Part shown: in pieces, positions 26,005 through 35,083 of the stretch
How the letters are laid out: each line of letters begins with the position of its first letter
How positions within the stretch are numbered: position 1 is the first letter of the stretch
DNA from: Pseudomonas grandcourensis
GTDB taxonomy: Bacteria > Pseudomonadota > Gammaproteobacteria > Pseudomonadales > Pseudomonadaceae
Assembly: GCF_039909015.1 (NCBI RefSeq)
Contig: NZ_CP150919.1
Span: 1,774,501-1,838,500 of the forward strand
DNA: 64,000 nt
Reading direction: 5' to 3'
Translations under genes and position numbers: made by a program
The notes under the pieces: generated by a model
The model's input: only the letters and a program-made list of their open reading frames with translations
What the model was told of the DNA's origin: nothing
The model's database searches: none

Positions 26005-27154
26005 ATACAAAGTGGTCGTAATTGGTCTGGGTATTGTTGGAAGTGCTTCGCTTTGGAGGCTTTCGTGCTCTGAGTGCGATGTGCTTGGCATCGATTCTGG
26101 TGCACCTATAAACCTGTCGGGATCATCGCATGGCGCTTCCCGAATTTTTAGGCGTGCTTATTGGGAAGGTCAGTCTTACCTGCCTTTGCTTTCCCTGTCA
26201 GATAAGTTGTGGCGTGATCTTGACAGAACTTGTAGCAGGCATCTGATCTTTCAAACCGGAGGGCTATTTATTGGGCCGATTGCTTCGGGTATTGTACCCA
26301 AAAGTGCGGCGACCGCCCAACAAGGTAATATCAAGCACGAATTTTTTCCTGCGGAGCGGATTGCTGAGTCTTTTCCCGTATTTCATATTCTTGAGGGTAT
26401 GGAAGCGGTTTATGAAAGCGGTGCATACACTATTGCAGCAGATGATTCAAAGTTACATATGATTAATTTGGCTGTGAGGAACGGGGCTGAAACCCGGTTT
26501 GGAACTTCAGTGACGAGCATTCTTAAAACCTCGCAGGGCTTGGCAATACAGTTGGATGGGGGTGAGTTTGTTTACACAGAACGAGTTGTCTTGTCGACAG
26601 ACGCTGCCATAGGTGCTCCCCTGATTAGCGATCTATTGGGATTGCTGCAACCTAAAAGCGTACCTGTTTACTGGTTCAAACCGAAGTCCAAGGGGGATTT
26701 GGGTTTCTTAAAGGATTTTCCCGCTTTTTTGTATCAATTGCCAGACGGGCGCTTGCTTTATGGTACACCGGAAATCGGCACGGAAGAACCAGGGGTCAAA
26801 ATTGGATTTCATAATTATCAGCAATTCCGGTTTGATGCTAGTACCCACACCCAGCCGGTAAAGGATAGTGATGTTGAGCAAATTTCTGCTTGTGTTGAGC
26901 AGATTTTTCCCGGTTTGAATTCGATTCCATATGCATCTAAAAAGTGCATATATACGATGAGTCAGGATGAGTCTTTTATACTCGGTGAGTCAGTGGATTT
27001 TCCTGGCGTGTTTTATGTTTCCGCATGCTCTGGGCATGGGTTTAAATTCGCAACTGGTTTGGGGGATGTGCTTGCGAGAGCCGCGTTAAATGGCTTTCTT
27101 TCAGAAGAAGTGTCGATGTTTTACGCGAGCAGGTTTTCTGTTAACAAAAAGTAA
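25994..27154 (+). CDS. FAD-dependent amine oxidase of the sarcosine/N-methyltryptophan oxidase family
   Basis: The 386-aa protein carries the dinucleotide motif GLGIVG (residues 11-16), the family signature SSHGASRIFRRAY (44-56) and Cys318 in KKCIYTMSQDESF, the position of the covalent FAD in monomeric sarcosine oxidase. These enzymes oxidise N-methyl amino acids or secondary amines to imines. It is the last gene of the AT-rich operon and overlaps the permease gene, with GGGAGGGGGC as ribosome binding site. No terminator is evident before the flhB-like gene. Confidence 0.88.
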   Translation: MKCKYKVVVIGLGIVGSASLWRLSCSECDVLGIDSGAPINLSGSSHGASRIFRRAYWEGQSYLPLLSLSDKLWRDLDRTCSRHLIFQTGGLFIGPIASGIVPKSAATAQQGNIKHEFFPAERIAESFPVFHILEGMEAVYESGAYTIAADDSKLHMINLAVRNGAETRFGTSVTSILKTSQGLAIQLDGGEFVYTERVVLSTDAAIGAPLISDLLGLLQPKSVPVYWFKPKSKGDLGFLKDFPAFLYQLPDGRLLYGTPEIGTEEPGVKIGFHNYQQFRFDASTHTQPVKDSDVEQISACVEQIFPGLNSIPYASKKCIYTMSQDESFILGESVDFPGVFYVSACSGHGFKFATGLGDVLARAALNGFLSEEVSMFYASRFSVNKK

Positions 27155-27216
27155 TTTTAATCAATAGTTATTACGGGTATGTGCTGGGCTCTGTTATTGA
27201 GTGTTTTCAGCATTGA

Positions 27217-27546
27217 TCAATAGTCGTCCCCATGATCCGTCACATCCTTCTCCACCCTGGGCGCATCCGCATCCTGCCCCGCCGGAAACTTCCCTTTCAA
27301 ACTCCACGCAAACGCAATGATCTCGGCAATCGTCAGATAGAGCTCCTGCGGAATGCTGTCCCCCAGCTCCATGCGCGCCAACAATCTCACCAGCTCGGCA
27401 TTTTCATAGATCGGCACTTCGCAGTCGCGGGCAATGCGCAGGATTTCTTCCGCCAGCGCTTCGTCGCCCTTGGCGGTGAGGGTGGGGGCGTGGGTACCGT
27501 CGTACTTGAGGGCGATGGCCTGGCGTGGGGTGTTGGGGTTTTTCAT
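27217..27546 (-). CDS. Short FlhB-like protein (cytoplasmic domain only)
   Basis: The 109-aa product matches the C-terminal cytoplasmic domain of FlhB/EscU-type export switches, without membrane helices. It has AIALKYDG and ENAELVRLL, and lacks the cleavage motif NPTH. It is translationally coupled (ATGA) to the upstream fliK-like gene and forms a conserved pair with it in pseudomonads, presumably with a role near the export switch. The last 240 or so bases are duplicated at 22792-23055, where the AT-rich island begins. Confidence 0.88.
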   Translation of the reverse strand: MKNPNTPRQAIALKYDGTHAPTLTAKGDEALAEEILRIARDCEVPIYENAELVRLLARMELGDSIPQELYLTIAEIIAFAWSLKGKFPAGQDADAPRVEKDVTDHGDDY

Positions 27547-29117
27547 GCGGTTTCGTCGACCCAGCGTTGTTCGAGGCGGGTTTGCGGGCCTTGGGGTGGT
27601 GTGCCGAGGTGGCAATCGAGGTCGCCGACGTTCAGGCCGGCGGATAGCAAGCGGTCACGCAGCCCTGCGAGGTTGCTTTCGATCAGGCTGGCGGTGTAAG
27701 GCCGCTCGGCCCAGAGCTGGCTGGAGAGGCTGCCCTTGATCAGTTGCGCCTGGATTTGCAGCGGCCCCAAAGGCTCCATGGCGAAGGCCAGTTCCACACG
27801 CCACAGCTGTTGCTTGGGTTCGCGTTCTTCGCGACGTTCCTTCGGCTGTTCTCTTTCGGGTGAGTCTTCACGCTGGAACTTGACCTGCAAGGGCACGATG
27901 TCTTGCATGTTGCGCATCGGGATTTCCAGCTGCCAGGTGCTCATCAGCCGTCCGTCGGCGGTTACGCCGGTCTGTTCCAGGCTCGACAGTTGATGGCTTT
28001 GCAGGCGTGAAACCGCGGCGGCGGCCAGGCGCAGCAGGTGTTCGAGGTCGTTTTCACCGTCGGCGCCTTGCAACTGGCGTTCGGGCAGCGGGAAACCGGT
28101 CGGCGACGGCTTGGCACTCACCTGGCCGAGCATGCCCAGGGCATTGCGGACAAAGTTCGGCATGGTCTGGGCCAGGGTATTGGCGTCGATGATCGCGCCG
28201 AGGCTGGTGTTGGCCGGCAAGCCCTGACTCAACTGCGCAACCAGTTTGAGCAGATCGCCCTTCATGTCCGGCGCGAGCGTCGGGTTTTGCCCGGTCAGCA
28301 ATTTGCTTTCGAGAAACACACCGCTGCTGCCCAGGGCCTGGGCCAGACCCTTGGGGGTGCTCAACTGTTGAACATCCGGCAAGCCGGCGAGCAACCGGGC
28401 AGCGGCGCTGCGCAAATCAACGGATGTCTGGTCCGAGGGCGCAAGGTTCTGCAGGAGCTTGAGCAAGCCGTCCAGCGATCCCTGGCGGCTTTGCTGGTCG
28501 ACCAGTTGCCGGGTCACCGCCAGTTGTTCCTGACGGCTGCTCAGGGGGACGAATTTCACGGTCTGGGCGTCCTGCACCTGCGCGCTCAGCAAGGTGCCGA
28601 TGCGCAAGGGCTGCGGACTGTCGATGCTCAGGGTGCTGCCGCTCAGTGCGGTGTTGAGCAGGCCTACCATCGAGCGAAACACCATGGGCTGGCCGGGCAG
28701 CTGGGGCAGCACTTGCGAGGTCAGCACTTTGCCCTGCAAGAGGGTGCCAACGGGCAGTTGCGCGGTGTCGAGGCGGGTGAGGGTGGCGACGTTGGAGGCA
28801 ATGGCCTGTTGCACCGTCACGGCCAGGTTGCCGGCCGAGGGTTGGCTGACGACCAGCGTGGTGCCCTGGGCCAGCGGTTGATTGCTGGTGGTCTGGACCG
28901 TGGTCTGGCGGCCGCTGTCGAGGGTGACCTTGAGCAGCATCTGGAAAGTCTGGTCCGCCTGCTTGAGCGACAACACTTCGGCCTGGGCGGTTTGACCGAC
29001 GCTGATCAGCCCCTCCACCGGTGTCAGCAATTTGAGCAGCTCGCCGCTGACCACCTGCGGGCGCGAAGACGCCGGGAGGGTTTGCGGTAGCGGGAGGATG
29101 TTCATTTCGCCTGTCAT
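27543..29117 (-). CDS. FliK-like flagellar hook-length control family protein
   Basis: The 524-aa protein is glutamine/leucine-rich in its N-terminal two thirds. From about residue 390 it has a FliK C-terminal-type domain (WQLEIPMRNMQDIVPLQVKF to LWAERPYTASLIESNLAGLR). In pseudomonads this gene precedes the FlhB-like gene and lies divergent from ccmA, apart from the genuine fliK. It may adjust export switching. A second start at 29105 (MNILPLPQ) has the better ribosome binding site, AGGCGAA. The stop overlaps the next ATG. Confidence 0.85.
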   Translation of the reverse strand: MTGEMNILPLPQTLPASSRPQVVSGELLKLLTPVEGLISVGQTAQAEVLSLKQADQTFQMLLKVTLDSGRQTTVQTTSNQPLAQGTTLVVSQPSAGNLAVTVQQAIASNVATLTRLDTAQLPVGTLLQGKVLTSQVLPQLPGQPMVFRSMVGLLNTALSGSTLSIDSPQPLRIGTLLSAQVQDAQTVKFVPLSSRQEQLAVTRQLVDQQSRQGSLDGLLKLLQNLAPSDQTSVDLRSAAARLLAGLPDVQQLSTPKGLAQALGSSGVFLESKLLTGQNPTLAPDMKGDLLKLVAQLSQGLPANTSLGAIIDANTLAQTMPNFVRNALGMLGQVSAKPSPTGFPLPERQLQGADGENDLEHLLRLAAAAVSRLQSHQLSSLEQTGVTADGRLMSTWQLEIPMRNMQDIVPLQVKFQREDSPEREQPKERREEREPKQQLWRVELAFAMEPLGPLQIQAQLIKGSLSSQLWAERPYTASLIESNLAGLRDRLLSAGLNVGDLDCHLGTPPQGPQTRLEQRWVDETA

Positions 29118-29145
29118 ACGCGGTCACAACCTGAGGAAAATGCAC

Positions 29146-29174
29146 TCTTTAGAGTAAGGCATGGCATGTATAAT
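29146..29174 (+). promoter_or_regulatory. Candidate promoter for the ccm operon
   Basis: A consensus -10 box TATAAT lies at 29169-29174 about 140 bp before ccmA. The upstream -35 region (near CTCTTTAG) is poor. It is the best housekeeping-type promoter in the 200-bp divergent gap. Confidence 0.35.
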
Positions 29175-29316
29175 GCCGCGCTGTTGTATCCAAAAATGGC
29201 GAAAACTTTGCAATTGTTTGACGCAGCTCTCTAGAACAAGACGTCATTGCATCTATGCTGCATCTCTTTAACGGCCGCGCCAGAGCCGACTTGAACCGTA
29301 TAAGGCCCGTGAACCC

Positions 29317-29952
29317 TTGACCAGTCCTGTCCTGCAAACCGTTGCCCTTGCCTGTGAGCGAGACCTTCGGCTGCTCTTCGAAAATCTCGATTTGAGACTG
29401 GCCAGTGGCGAAATGATGCAAATCAGCGGCCCCAACGGCAGCGGCAAGACCAGCCTGTTGCGCCTGCTCTCGGGGCTGATGCAGCCGACCGCCGGTCAGG
29501 TGCTGCTCAACGGCCAGCCGCTGAACGAACAGCGCGGTGAGCTGGCGCGCAACCTGCTGTGGATCGGCCACGCTGCCGGGATCAAGGATTTGCTGACGCC
29601 GGAAGAGAACCTGAGCTGGCTGTGCGCCTTGCATCATCCGGCGACTCACGAGGCGATCTGGCAGGCGCTGGCCGCGGTCGGGCTGCGCGGATTCGAGGAT
29701 GTGCCTTGCCACACCCTGTCTGCCGGTCAACAGCGTCGCGTCGCCTTGGCGCGCCTGTATCTGGACAGTCCGCCGTTATGGATCCTCGATGAACCCTTTA
29801 CCGCCCTCGACAAGCAGGGCGTGGCACAGCTTGAATCTCATCTGGCCGGCCACTGCGAACGCGGCGGCATGGTGGTGTTGACCACCCATCACACGCTGAG
29901 CCGGATGCCGGCCGGTTATCGCGATATCGATCTGGGGAGCTGGGCCGTATGA
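29317..29952 (+). CDS. ccmA: Haem exporter ATP-binding subunit CcmA
   Basis: The 211-aa ABC ATPase has Walker [10 protein letters not shown] (about residues 39-47), signature [17 protein letters not shown] and Walker [13 protein letters not shown]. With CcmB, CcmC and CcmD it drives release of holo-CcmE in cytochrome c maturation. The start appears to be TTG at 29317 because no in-frame ATG or GTG fits the family N-terminus. It overlaps ccmB by four bases. Confidence 0.95.
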   Translation: MTSPVLQTVALACERDLRLLFENLDLRLASGEMMQISGPNGSGKTSLLRLLSGLMQPTAGQVLLNGQPLNEQRGELARNLLWIGHAAGIKDLLTPEENLSWLCALHHPATHEAIWQALAAVGLRGFEDVPCHTLSAGQQRRVALARLYLDSPPLWILDEPFTALDKQGVAQLESHLAGHCERGGMVVLTTHHTLSRMPAGYRDIDLGSWAV

Positions 29953-30617
29953 GTGTTTTCGGCCTGCTGGTCGCCCGTGAGGCCCGTCTGCTGTTTCGCC
30001 GTCCGGCGGAACTGGCCAATCCGTTGGTGTTCTTCGCCATCGTCGTTTCGCTGTTCCCGCTGGCGGTCGGACCCGAGTCTCAATTGTTGCAAACCTTGTC
30101 TCCGGGGCTGGTCTGGGTGGCAGCGCTTTTATCGGTTTTGCTCTCGCTGGACGGGCTTTTCCGCAGTGATTTCGAGGACGGATCCCTCGAGCAGTGGGTC
30201 CTTTCGCCGCACCCCCTGGCTCTTCTGGTTTTGGCCAAGGTGCTGGCACACTGGGCTTTCTCGGGCCTGGCACTGGTTTTGCTCGCGCCCTTGCTGGCGT
30301 TGATGCTCGGTTTGCCTGCCGCCTGTCTGCCAGTGTTGCTGCTTTCGTTGCTGCTCGGTACACCGGTACTGAGCCTGCTCGGTGCGGTGGGCGCGGCGCT
30401 GACGGTGGGCTTGAAGCGCGGTGGCCTGTTGCTGGCACTGCTGATACTGCCGCTGTACATCCCGGTGTTGATCCTTGGCAGTGGCGCCTTGCAGGCCGCC
30501 TTGCAGGGGATGCCGGCGACCGGTTATCTGTTGTGGCTTGGTAGCCTGACCGCCCTGGCGATAACCCTGACACCTTTTGCAATAGCTGCTGGCCTGAAGA
30601 TCAGCGTCGGCGAATAA
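29949..30617 (+). CDS. ccmB: Haem exporter membrane subunit CcmB
   Basis: The 222-aa protein has six hydrophobic helices and the CcmB-typical N-terminus with [16 protein letters not shown]. It is the permease partner of CcmA in the Ccm system I complex. It starts in the ccmA stop codon region (ATGAG) and is followed by a 90-bp gap before ccmC. Confidence 0.96.
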   Translation: MSVFGLLVAREARLLFRRPAELANPLVFFAIVVSLFPLAVGPESQLLQTLSPGLVWVAALLSVLLSLDGLFRSDFEDGSLEQWVLSPHPLALLVLAKVLAHWAFSGLALVLLAPLLALMLGLPAACLPVLLLSLLLGTPVLSLLGAVGAALTVGLKRGGLLLALLILPLYIPVLILGSGALQAALQGMPATGYLLWLGSLTALAITLTPFAIAAGLKISVGE

Positions 30618-30707
30618 TAATGAGGCCTGGTCATTTTTTGATCACTTCTTTTGAAGAAAGGCAGACCCTGGCTCTTCACAGTAAAGAGCAACCGTGATGG
30701 AAACAGT

Positions 30708-31463
30708 ATGAACTGGACGTGGTTTCACAAGCTTGGCTCGCCCAAATGGTTTTACGGCATCAGCGGCAAAATGCTGCCCTGGCTGAGCGTCGCGGCGTTG
30801 CTGTTGATCAGCGTTGGCGTGGTCTGGGGCCTGGCCTTCGCGCCGCCGGACTACCAGCAGGGCAACAGCTTCCGCATCATCTATATCCACGTCCCGGCCG
30901 CCATGCTGGCGCAGTCCATCTACGTGATGCTGGCGGTGTGCGGCATCGTCAGCCTCGTTTGGAAGATGAAACTGGCCGACGTCGCCCTGCAATGCGCGGC
31001 GCCCATCGGTGCCTGGATGACCGCCGTGGCGCTGATCACCGGGGCGATCTGGGGTAAGCCGACCTGGGGCTCGTGGTGGGTCTGGGATGCACGCCTTACG
31101 TCCATGCTTATCCTGCTGTTCCTGTACTTCGGTCTCATTGCGCTGGGCAACGCGATCAGCAATCGTGACAGCGCGGCCAAGGCCTGTGCGGTGCTGGCGA
31201 TCGTCGGCGTGATCAACATCCCGATCATCAAATACTCGGTGGAGTGGTGGAACACCCTGCACCAGGGCGCGACCTTCACCCTCACCGAAAAACCGGCGAT
31301 GCCGGCCGAAATGTGGCTGCCACTGCTGCTGACGGCGTTGGGTTTCTACTGTTTCTTCGGCGCGGTGCTGTTGCTGCGTATGCGTCTTGAAGTGCTCAAG
31401 CGCGAAGCCCGGGCCAGTTGGGTCAAAGCCGAAGTGGAAAACAGCCTGGAGGTCGCTCGATGA
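30708..31463 (+). CDS. ccmC: Haem lyase/transfer protein CcmC
   Basis: The 251-aa protein has six membrane helices and the tryptophan-rich haem-handling motif ([12 protein letters not shown], about residues 118-129). It loads haem onto CcmE. The start at ATG 30708 ([10 protein letters not shown]) fits the family; the open frame upstream is not expected to be translated. It overlaps ccmD by four bases. Confidence 0.96.
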   Translation: MNWTWFHKLGSPKWFYGISGKMLPWLSVAALLLISVGVVWGLAFAPPDYQQGNSFRIIYIHVPAAMLAQSIYVMLAVCGIVSLVWKMKLADVALQCAAPIGAWMTAVALITGAIWGKPTWGSWWVWDARLTSMLILLFLYFGLIALGNAISNRDSAAKACAVLAIVGVINIPIIKYSVEWWNTLHQGATFTLTEKPAMPAEMWLPLLLTALGFYCFFGAVLLLRMRLEVLKREARASWVKAEVENSLEVAR

Positions 31464-31636
31464 GTTTTGCTTCATTCGGCGACTTCATCGCCATGGGTCA
31501 TCATGGCCTGTATGTCTGGTCAGCCTATGGCATCTGCCTGGCGGTACTGACCCTCAACGTGGCGGCGCCGATCCTGGCCCGCAAGCGGTATCTGCAACAA
31601 GAGGCGCGTCGTCTGCGCCGGGAGAACGGCAAGTGA
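31460..31636 (+). CDS. ccmD: Haem exporter protein CcmD
   Basis: The 58-aa single-helix protein has the CcmD pattern: [16 protein letters not shown], then a basic tail [17 protein letters not shown]. It links CcmC and CcmE in the ABC complex. It begins at ATG 31460 inside the end of ccmC and its stop overlaps the GTG of ccmE. Confidence 0.94.
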   Translation: MSFASFGDFIAMGHHGLYVWSAYGICLAVLTLNVAAPILARKRYLQQEARRLRRENGK

Positions 31637-32088
31637 ATCCGCTGCGCAAAAAGCGTCTTATCATTATTCTCGCGATCCTGGTCGGGGTCGGCGCTGCCGT
31701 CGGCCTGGCCCTGAGCGCCCTGCAGCAGAACATCAACCTGTTTTACACACCGACCCAGATCGCCAACGGCGAAGCCCCGCTGGACACGCGCATTCGCGCC
31801 GGCGGCATGGTCGAGAAGGGTTCGCTGGAACGTTCCAGCGACTCCCTGGATGTGAAATTCGTCGTCACCGACTTTAATAAATCCGTGACCATCACTTATC
31901 GCGGCATCCTGCCGGACCTGTTCCGCGAAGGGCAGGGCATCGTCGCTCTGGGCAAGCTCAACGCCGACGGCGTGGTGGTGGCCGATGAAGTGCTGGCCAA
32001 GCACGATGAAAAGTACATGCCGCCGGAAGTGACCAAGGCCTTGAAAGACAGCGGCCAGTCGGCACCCACTCCCGCGAAAGAGGGCTAA
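31633..32088 (+). CDS. ccmE: Periplasmic haem chaperone CcmE
   Basis: The 151-aa protein has an N-terminal membrane anchor and a periplasmic OB-fold domain with the haem-attachment histidine in the HxxxY motif ([12 protein letters not shown], near residues 122-133). It carries haem from CcmC to CcmF/H. The start is GTG at 31633, in a GTGA overlap with ccmD. Confidence 0.96.
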   Translation: MNPLRKKRLIIILAILVGVGAAVGLALSALQQNINLFYTPTQIANGEAPLDTRIRAGGMVEKGSLERSSDSLDVKFVVTDFNKSVTITYRGILPDLFREGQGIVALGKLNADGVVVADEVLAKHDEKYMPPEVTKALKDSGQSAPTPAKEG

Positions 32089-32091
32089 CTG

Positions 32092-34080
32092 ATGACAGCT
32101 GGAATCTTCATTCCCGAGTTGGGCCACCTGGCCATGATCCTGGCGCTGTGTTTCGCGCTGGTTCAGGCCGTGGTGCCATTGGTCGGTGCCTGGCGCGGTG
32201 ACCGCTTCTGGATGAGCCTGGCCCAGCCGGCCGCGTGGGGGCAGTTTGCGTTCTTGCTGTTCGCCTTCGGTTGCCTGACCTACGCCTTCATGGTCGACGA
32301 TTTCTCCGTCGCTTATGTGGCCAACAACTCCAACAGCGCCTTGCCGTGGTACTACAAGTTCAGTGCCGTGTGGGGTGCCCACGAAGGTTCCCTGCTGTTG
32401 TGGGCCTTGATTCTCGGCGGCTGGACCTTCGCGGTGTCGGTGTTTTCCCGGCAGTTGCCTCAGGTCATGCTGGCCCGCGTGCTGGCGGTTATGGGCATGA
32501 TCAGCACCGGTTTCCTGCTGTTCCTGATCATGACCTCGAACCCGTTCAAGCGCATCCTGCCGCAAATGCCCAGTGACGGTGCCGACCTCAACCCCTTGCT
32601 GCAAGACATCGGCCTGATCGTTCACCCACCGATGCTGTACATGGGCTACGTCGGTTTCTCGGTGGCCTTCGCCTTCGCCATCGCCGCGCTGATGGGTGGT
32701 CGCCTGGATGCCGCCTGGGCGCGCTGGTCGCGTCCGTGGACCATCGTGGCCTGGGCGTTCCTCGGTATTGGCATCACCCTGGGTTCGTGGTGGGCGTACT
32801 ACGAACTCGGCTGGGGCGGCTGGTGGTTCTGGGACCCGGTGGAAAACGCCTCGTTCATGCCATGGCTGGTGGGCACCGCACTGATTCACTCGTTGGCAGT
32901 CACGGAAAAACGTGGCGTGTTCAAGAGCTGGACCGTGTTGCTGGCCATCGCTGCATTCTCCTTGAGCCTGCTGGGCACCTTCCTCGTGCGTTCCGGCGTG
33001 CTGACCTCGGTGCACGCCTTTGCGTCCGACCCGGAGCGCGGGGTGTTCATCCTGATTTTCCTGTTGTTCGTGGTCGGTGGTTCGCTGACCCTGTTCGCCC
33101 TGCGCGCGCCGGTGGTCAAGAGCCAGGTGGGCTTCAACCTCTGGTCCCGGGAAACCCTGCTGCTGGGCAACAACCTGGTGCTGGTGGTGGCGGCTTCGAT
33201 GATCCTGCTCGGCACCCTGTACCCGCTGATTCTGGATGCCATGACCGGGGCCAAGCTGTCTGTCGGCCCGCCGTACTTCAACGCGCTGTTCATTCCGTTG
33301 ATGGCGTTGCTGATGGTGGTGATGGCGGTCGGCGTGATCGTGCGCTGGAAAGACACCCCGGTGAAATGGCTGGTGAGCATGCTCACCCCGGTCCTGCTCG
33401 GCAGCGCCGCGCTGGCGGTAGTGGCCGGCGTCGCCTACGGCGACTTCAACTGGGCCGTGCTCGCGACCTTCATGCTCGCGGCCTGGGTGTTGCTGGCCGG
33501 TGTGCGTGACATCTTCGACAAGACCCGCCACAAAGGCCTGATCAAAGGCCTGCCAACCCTGACCCGCAGCTACTGGGGCATGCAGGTAGCGCACCTGGGC
33601 ATTGCCGTGTGCGCGCTGGGTGTCGTGCTGTCGAGCCAGAACAGTGCCGAGCGTGACCTGCGCCTGGCGCCGGGCGAATCCATGGACCTGGGCGGCTATC
33701 AGTTCGTCTTCGAAGGCGCCAAGCATTTCGAAGGCCCGAACTTCACCTCCGACAAGGGCACCGTGCGGGTGATCAAGGGCGGCAAGGAAGTCAGTGTGCT
33801 GCACCCGGAAAAACGCCTGTACACCGTGCAGAACTCGGTGATGACTGAAGCGGGCATCGACGCCGGTTTCACCCGCGACCTCTATGTTGCTCTCGGTGAA
33901 CCACTGGGTAACGGCGCCTGGGCTGTGCGCGTGCACGTCAAACCGTTCGTGCGCTGGATCTGGTTCGGCGGTTTGCTGACCGGCTTCGGCGGTTTGCTGG
34001 CGGCGCTGGATCGGCGTTATCGGGTCAAGGTCAAAAGCCGCGTGCGCGAAGCACTGGGCATGTCGGGAGCCACTGCATGA
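32092..34080 (+). CDS. ccmF: Cytochrome c haem ligation subunit CcmF
   Basis: The 662-aa protein has about 15 membrane helices and the WWD haem-binding domain (WGGWWFWDPVENASFMPWL, about residues 239-257). It ligates haem to apocytochromes with CcmH and CcmI. It starts three bases after ccmE and overlaps ccmG by four bases. Confidence 0.97.
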   Translation: MTAGIFIPELGHLAMILALCFALVQAVVPLVGAWRGDRFWMSLAQPAAWGQFAFLLFAFGCLTYAFMVDDFSVAYVANNSNSALPWYYKFSAVWGAHEGSLLLWALILGGWTFAVSVFSRQLPQVMLARVLAVMGMISTGFLLFLIMTSNPFKRILPQMPSDGADLNPLLQDIGLIVHPPMLYMGYVGFSVAFAFAIAALMGGRLDAAWARWSRPWTIVAWAFLGIGITLGSWWAYYELGWGGWWFWDPVENASFMPWLVGTALIHSLAVTEKRGVFKSWTVLLAIAAFSLSLLGTFLVRSGVLTSVHAFASDPERGVFILIFLLFVVGGSLTLFALRAPVVKSQVGFNLWSRETLLLGNNLVLVVAASMILLGTLYPLILDAMTGAKLSVGPPYFNALFIPLMALLMVVMAVGVIVRWKDTPVKWLVSMLTPVLLGSAALAVVAGVAYGDFNWAVLATFMLAAWVLLAGVRDIFDKTRHKGLIKGLPTLTRSYWGMQVAHLGIAVCALGVVLSSQNSAERDLRLAPGESMDLGGYQFVFEGAKHFEGPNFTSDKGTVRVIKGGKEVSVLHPEKRLYTVQNSVMTEAGIDAGFTRDLYVALGEPLGNGAWAVRVHVKPFVRWIWFGGLLTGFGGLLAALDRRYRVKVKSRVREALGMSGATA

Positions 34081-34613
34081 AGCGTTGGTTGATGTTGTTG
34101 CCACTGGCGATTTTTCTGGTAGTCGCTGTATTCCTTTACCGTGGGTTGTACCTGGATCCGGCCGAGCTGCCCTCGGCCATGATCAACAAGCCGTTCCCGG
34201 AGTTTTCCCTGCCGTCGGTGCAGGGCGACAAGACCCTGACCCGCGCTGACATTCTGGGCAAGCCGGCGCTGGTCAATGTCTGGGGCACCTGGTGCATTTC
34301 CTGCCGGGTCGAGCACCCGGTGTTGAACAAACTGGCCCAGCAGGGCGTGGTGATCTACGGCATCAACTACAAGGACGTCAATGCCGACGCCTTGAAGTGG
34401 CTGACGGACTTCCACAATCCGTATGTGCTGGACATTCGTGACGATGAAGGCTCGCTAGGTCTGAACCTGGGTGTGTACGGCGCACCGGAAACCTTCTTCA
34501 TCGACGCCAAGGGCATCATCCGTGACAAGTTCGTCGGTGTGATCGACGAACAGGTCTGGCGCGAAAAACTGGCGGCCAAGTACCAGGCGCTGGTCGACGA
34601 GGCCAAGCCATGA
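34077..34613 (+). CDS. ccmG: Thiol:disulfide interchange protein CcmG (DsbE)
   Basis: The 178-aa protein has an N-terminal anchor and a periplasmic thioredoxin fold with the redox motif WCISC (in GTWCISCRVEHP) and a conserved GAPETF loop. It keeps the CXXCH cysteines of apocytochrome c reduced. It overlaps both neighbours by four bases. Confidence 0.96.
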   Translation: MKRWLMLLPLAIFLVVAVFLYRGLYLDPAELPSAMINKPFPEFSLPSVQGDKTLTRADILGKPALVNVWGTWCISCRVEHPVLNKLAQQGVVIYGINYKDVNADALKWLTDFHNPYVLDIRDDEGSLGLNLGVYGAPETFFIDAKGIIRDKFVGVIDEQVWREKLAAKYQALVDEAKP

Positions 34614-35083
34614 AGCGCTGGATTGCTGCCGTTGCCCTGGGCTTGAGCCTGGCGGGCGTGGCCCACGCGGCCATCGACACCTACGAGTTCGCCAAGGAAG
34701 GTGACCGCGAACGTTTCCGCGAGTTGACCAAGGAGCTGCGTTGCCCCAAGTGCCAGAATCAGGATATCGCCGATTCCAACGCACCGATTGCCGCCGACCT
34801 GCGCAAAGAGATTTTTCGCATGCTCGGCGAGGGCAAGGACAACCAGCAGATCATCGATTTCATGGTCGATCGCTACGGTGATTTCGTCCGCTACAAGCCT
34901 GCACTGAACGCCAAGACCGCCGTGCTCTGGTTCGGCCCTGCCGGCCTGCTGCTGGGCGGTGTCGTGATCATCGCGGTGATCGTCCGCCGTCGTCGCGTGC
35001 AACGCGCCGGTACCCAGGCTGAGCTTTCTCCCGAGGAGCGCTCGCGCCTCGACAACCTGTTGGATAAAACCAAGAATGATTGA
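34610..35083 (+). CDS. ccmH: Cytochrome c maturation protein CcmH
   Basis: The 157-aa protein has a signal peptide (ending VAHA), the redox motif LRCPKC (about residues 42-47) and a single late membrane helix followed by a short basic tail. It reduces or holds apocytochrome for haem ligation. This is the short form; the TPR part is the separate CcmI. Confidence 0.96.
   Translation: MKRWIAAVALGLSLAGVAHAAIDTYEFAKEGDRERFRELTKELRCPKCQNQDIADSNAPIAADLRKEIFRMLGEGKDNQQIIDFMVDRYGDFVRYKPALNAKTAVLWFGPAGLLLGGVVIIAVIVRRRRVQRAGTQAELSPEERSRLDNLLDKTKND

Noticed and set aside
31525..34104. 859-codon open frame on the minus strand opposite ccmDEF
   Set aside because: It lies fully antisense to ccmD-ccmG, is rich in His/Gln/Arg as expected from reversed GC-rich codons, and resembles no protein family.
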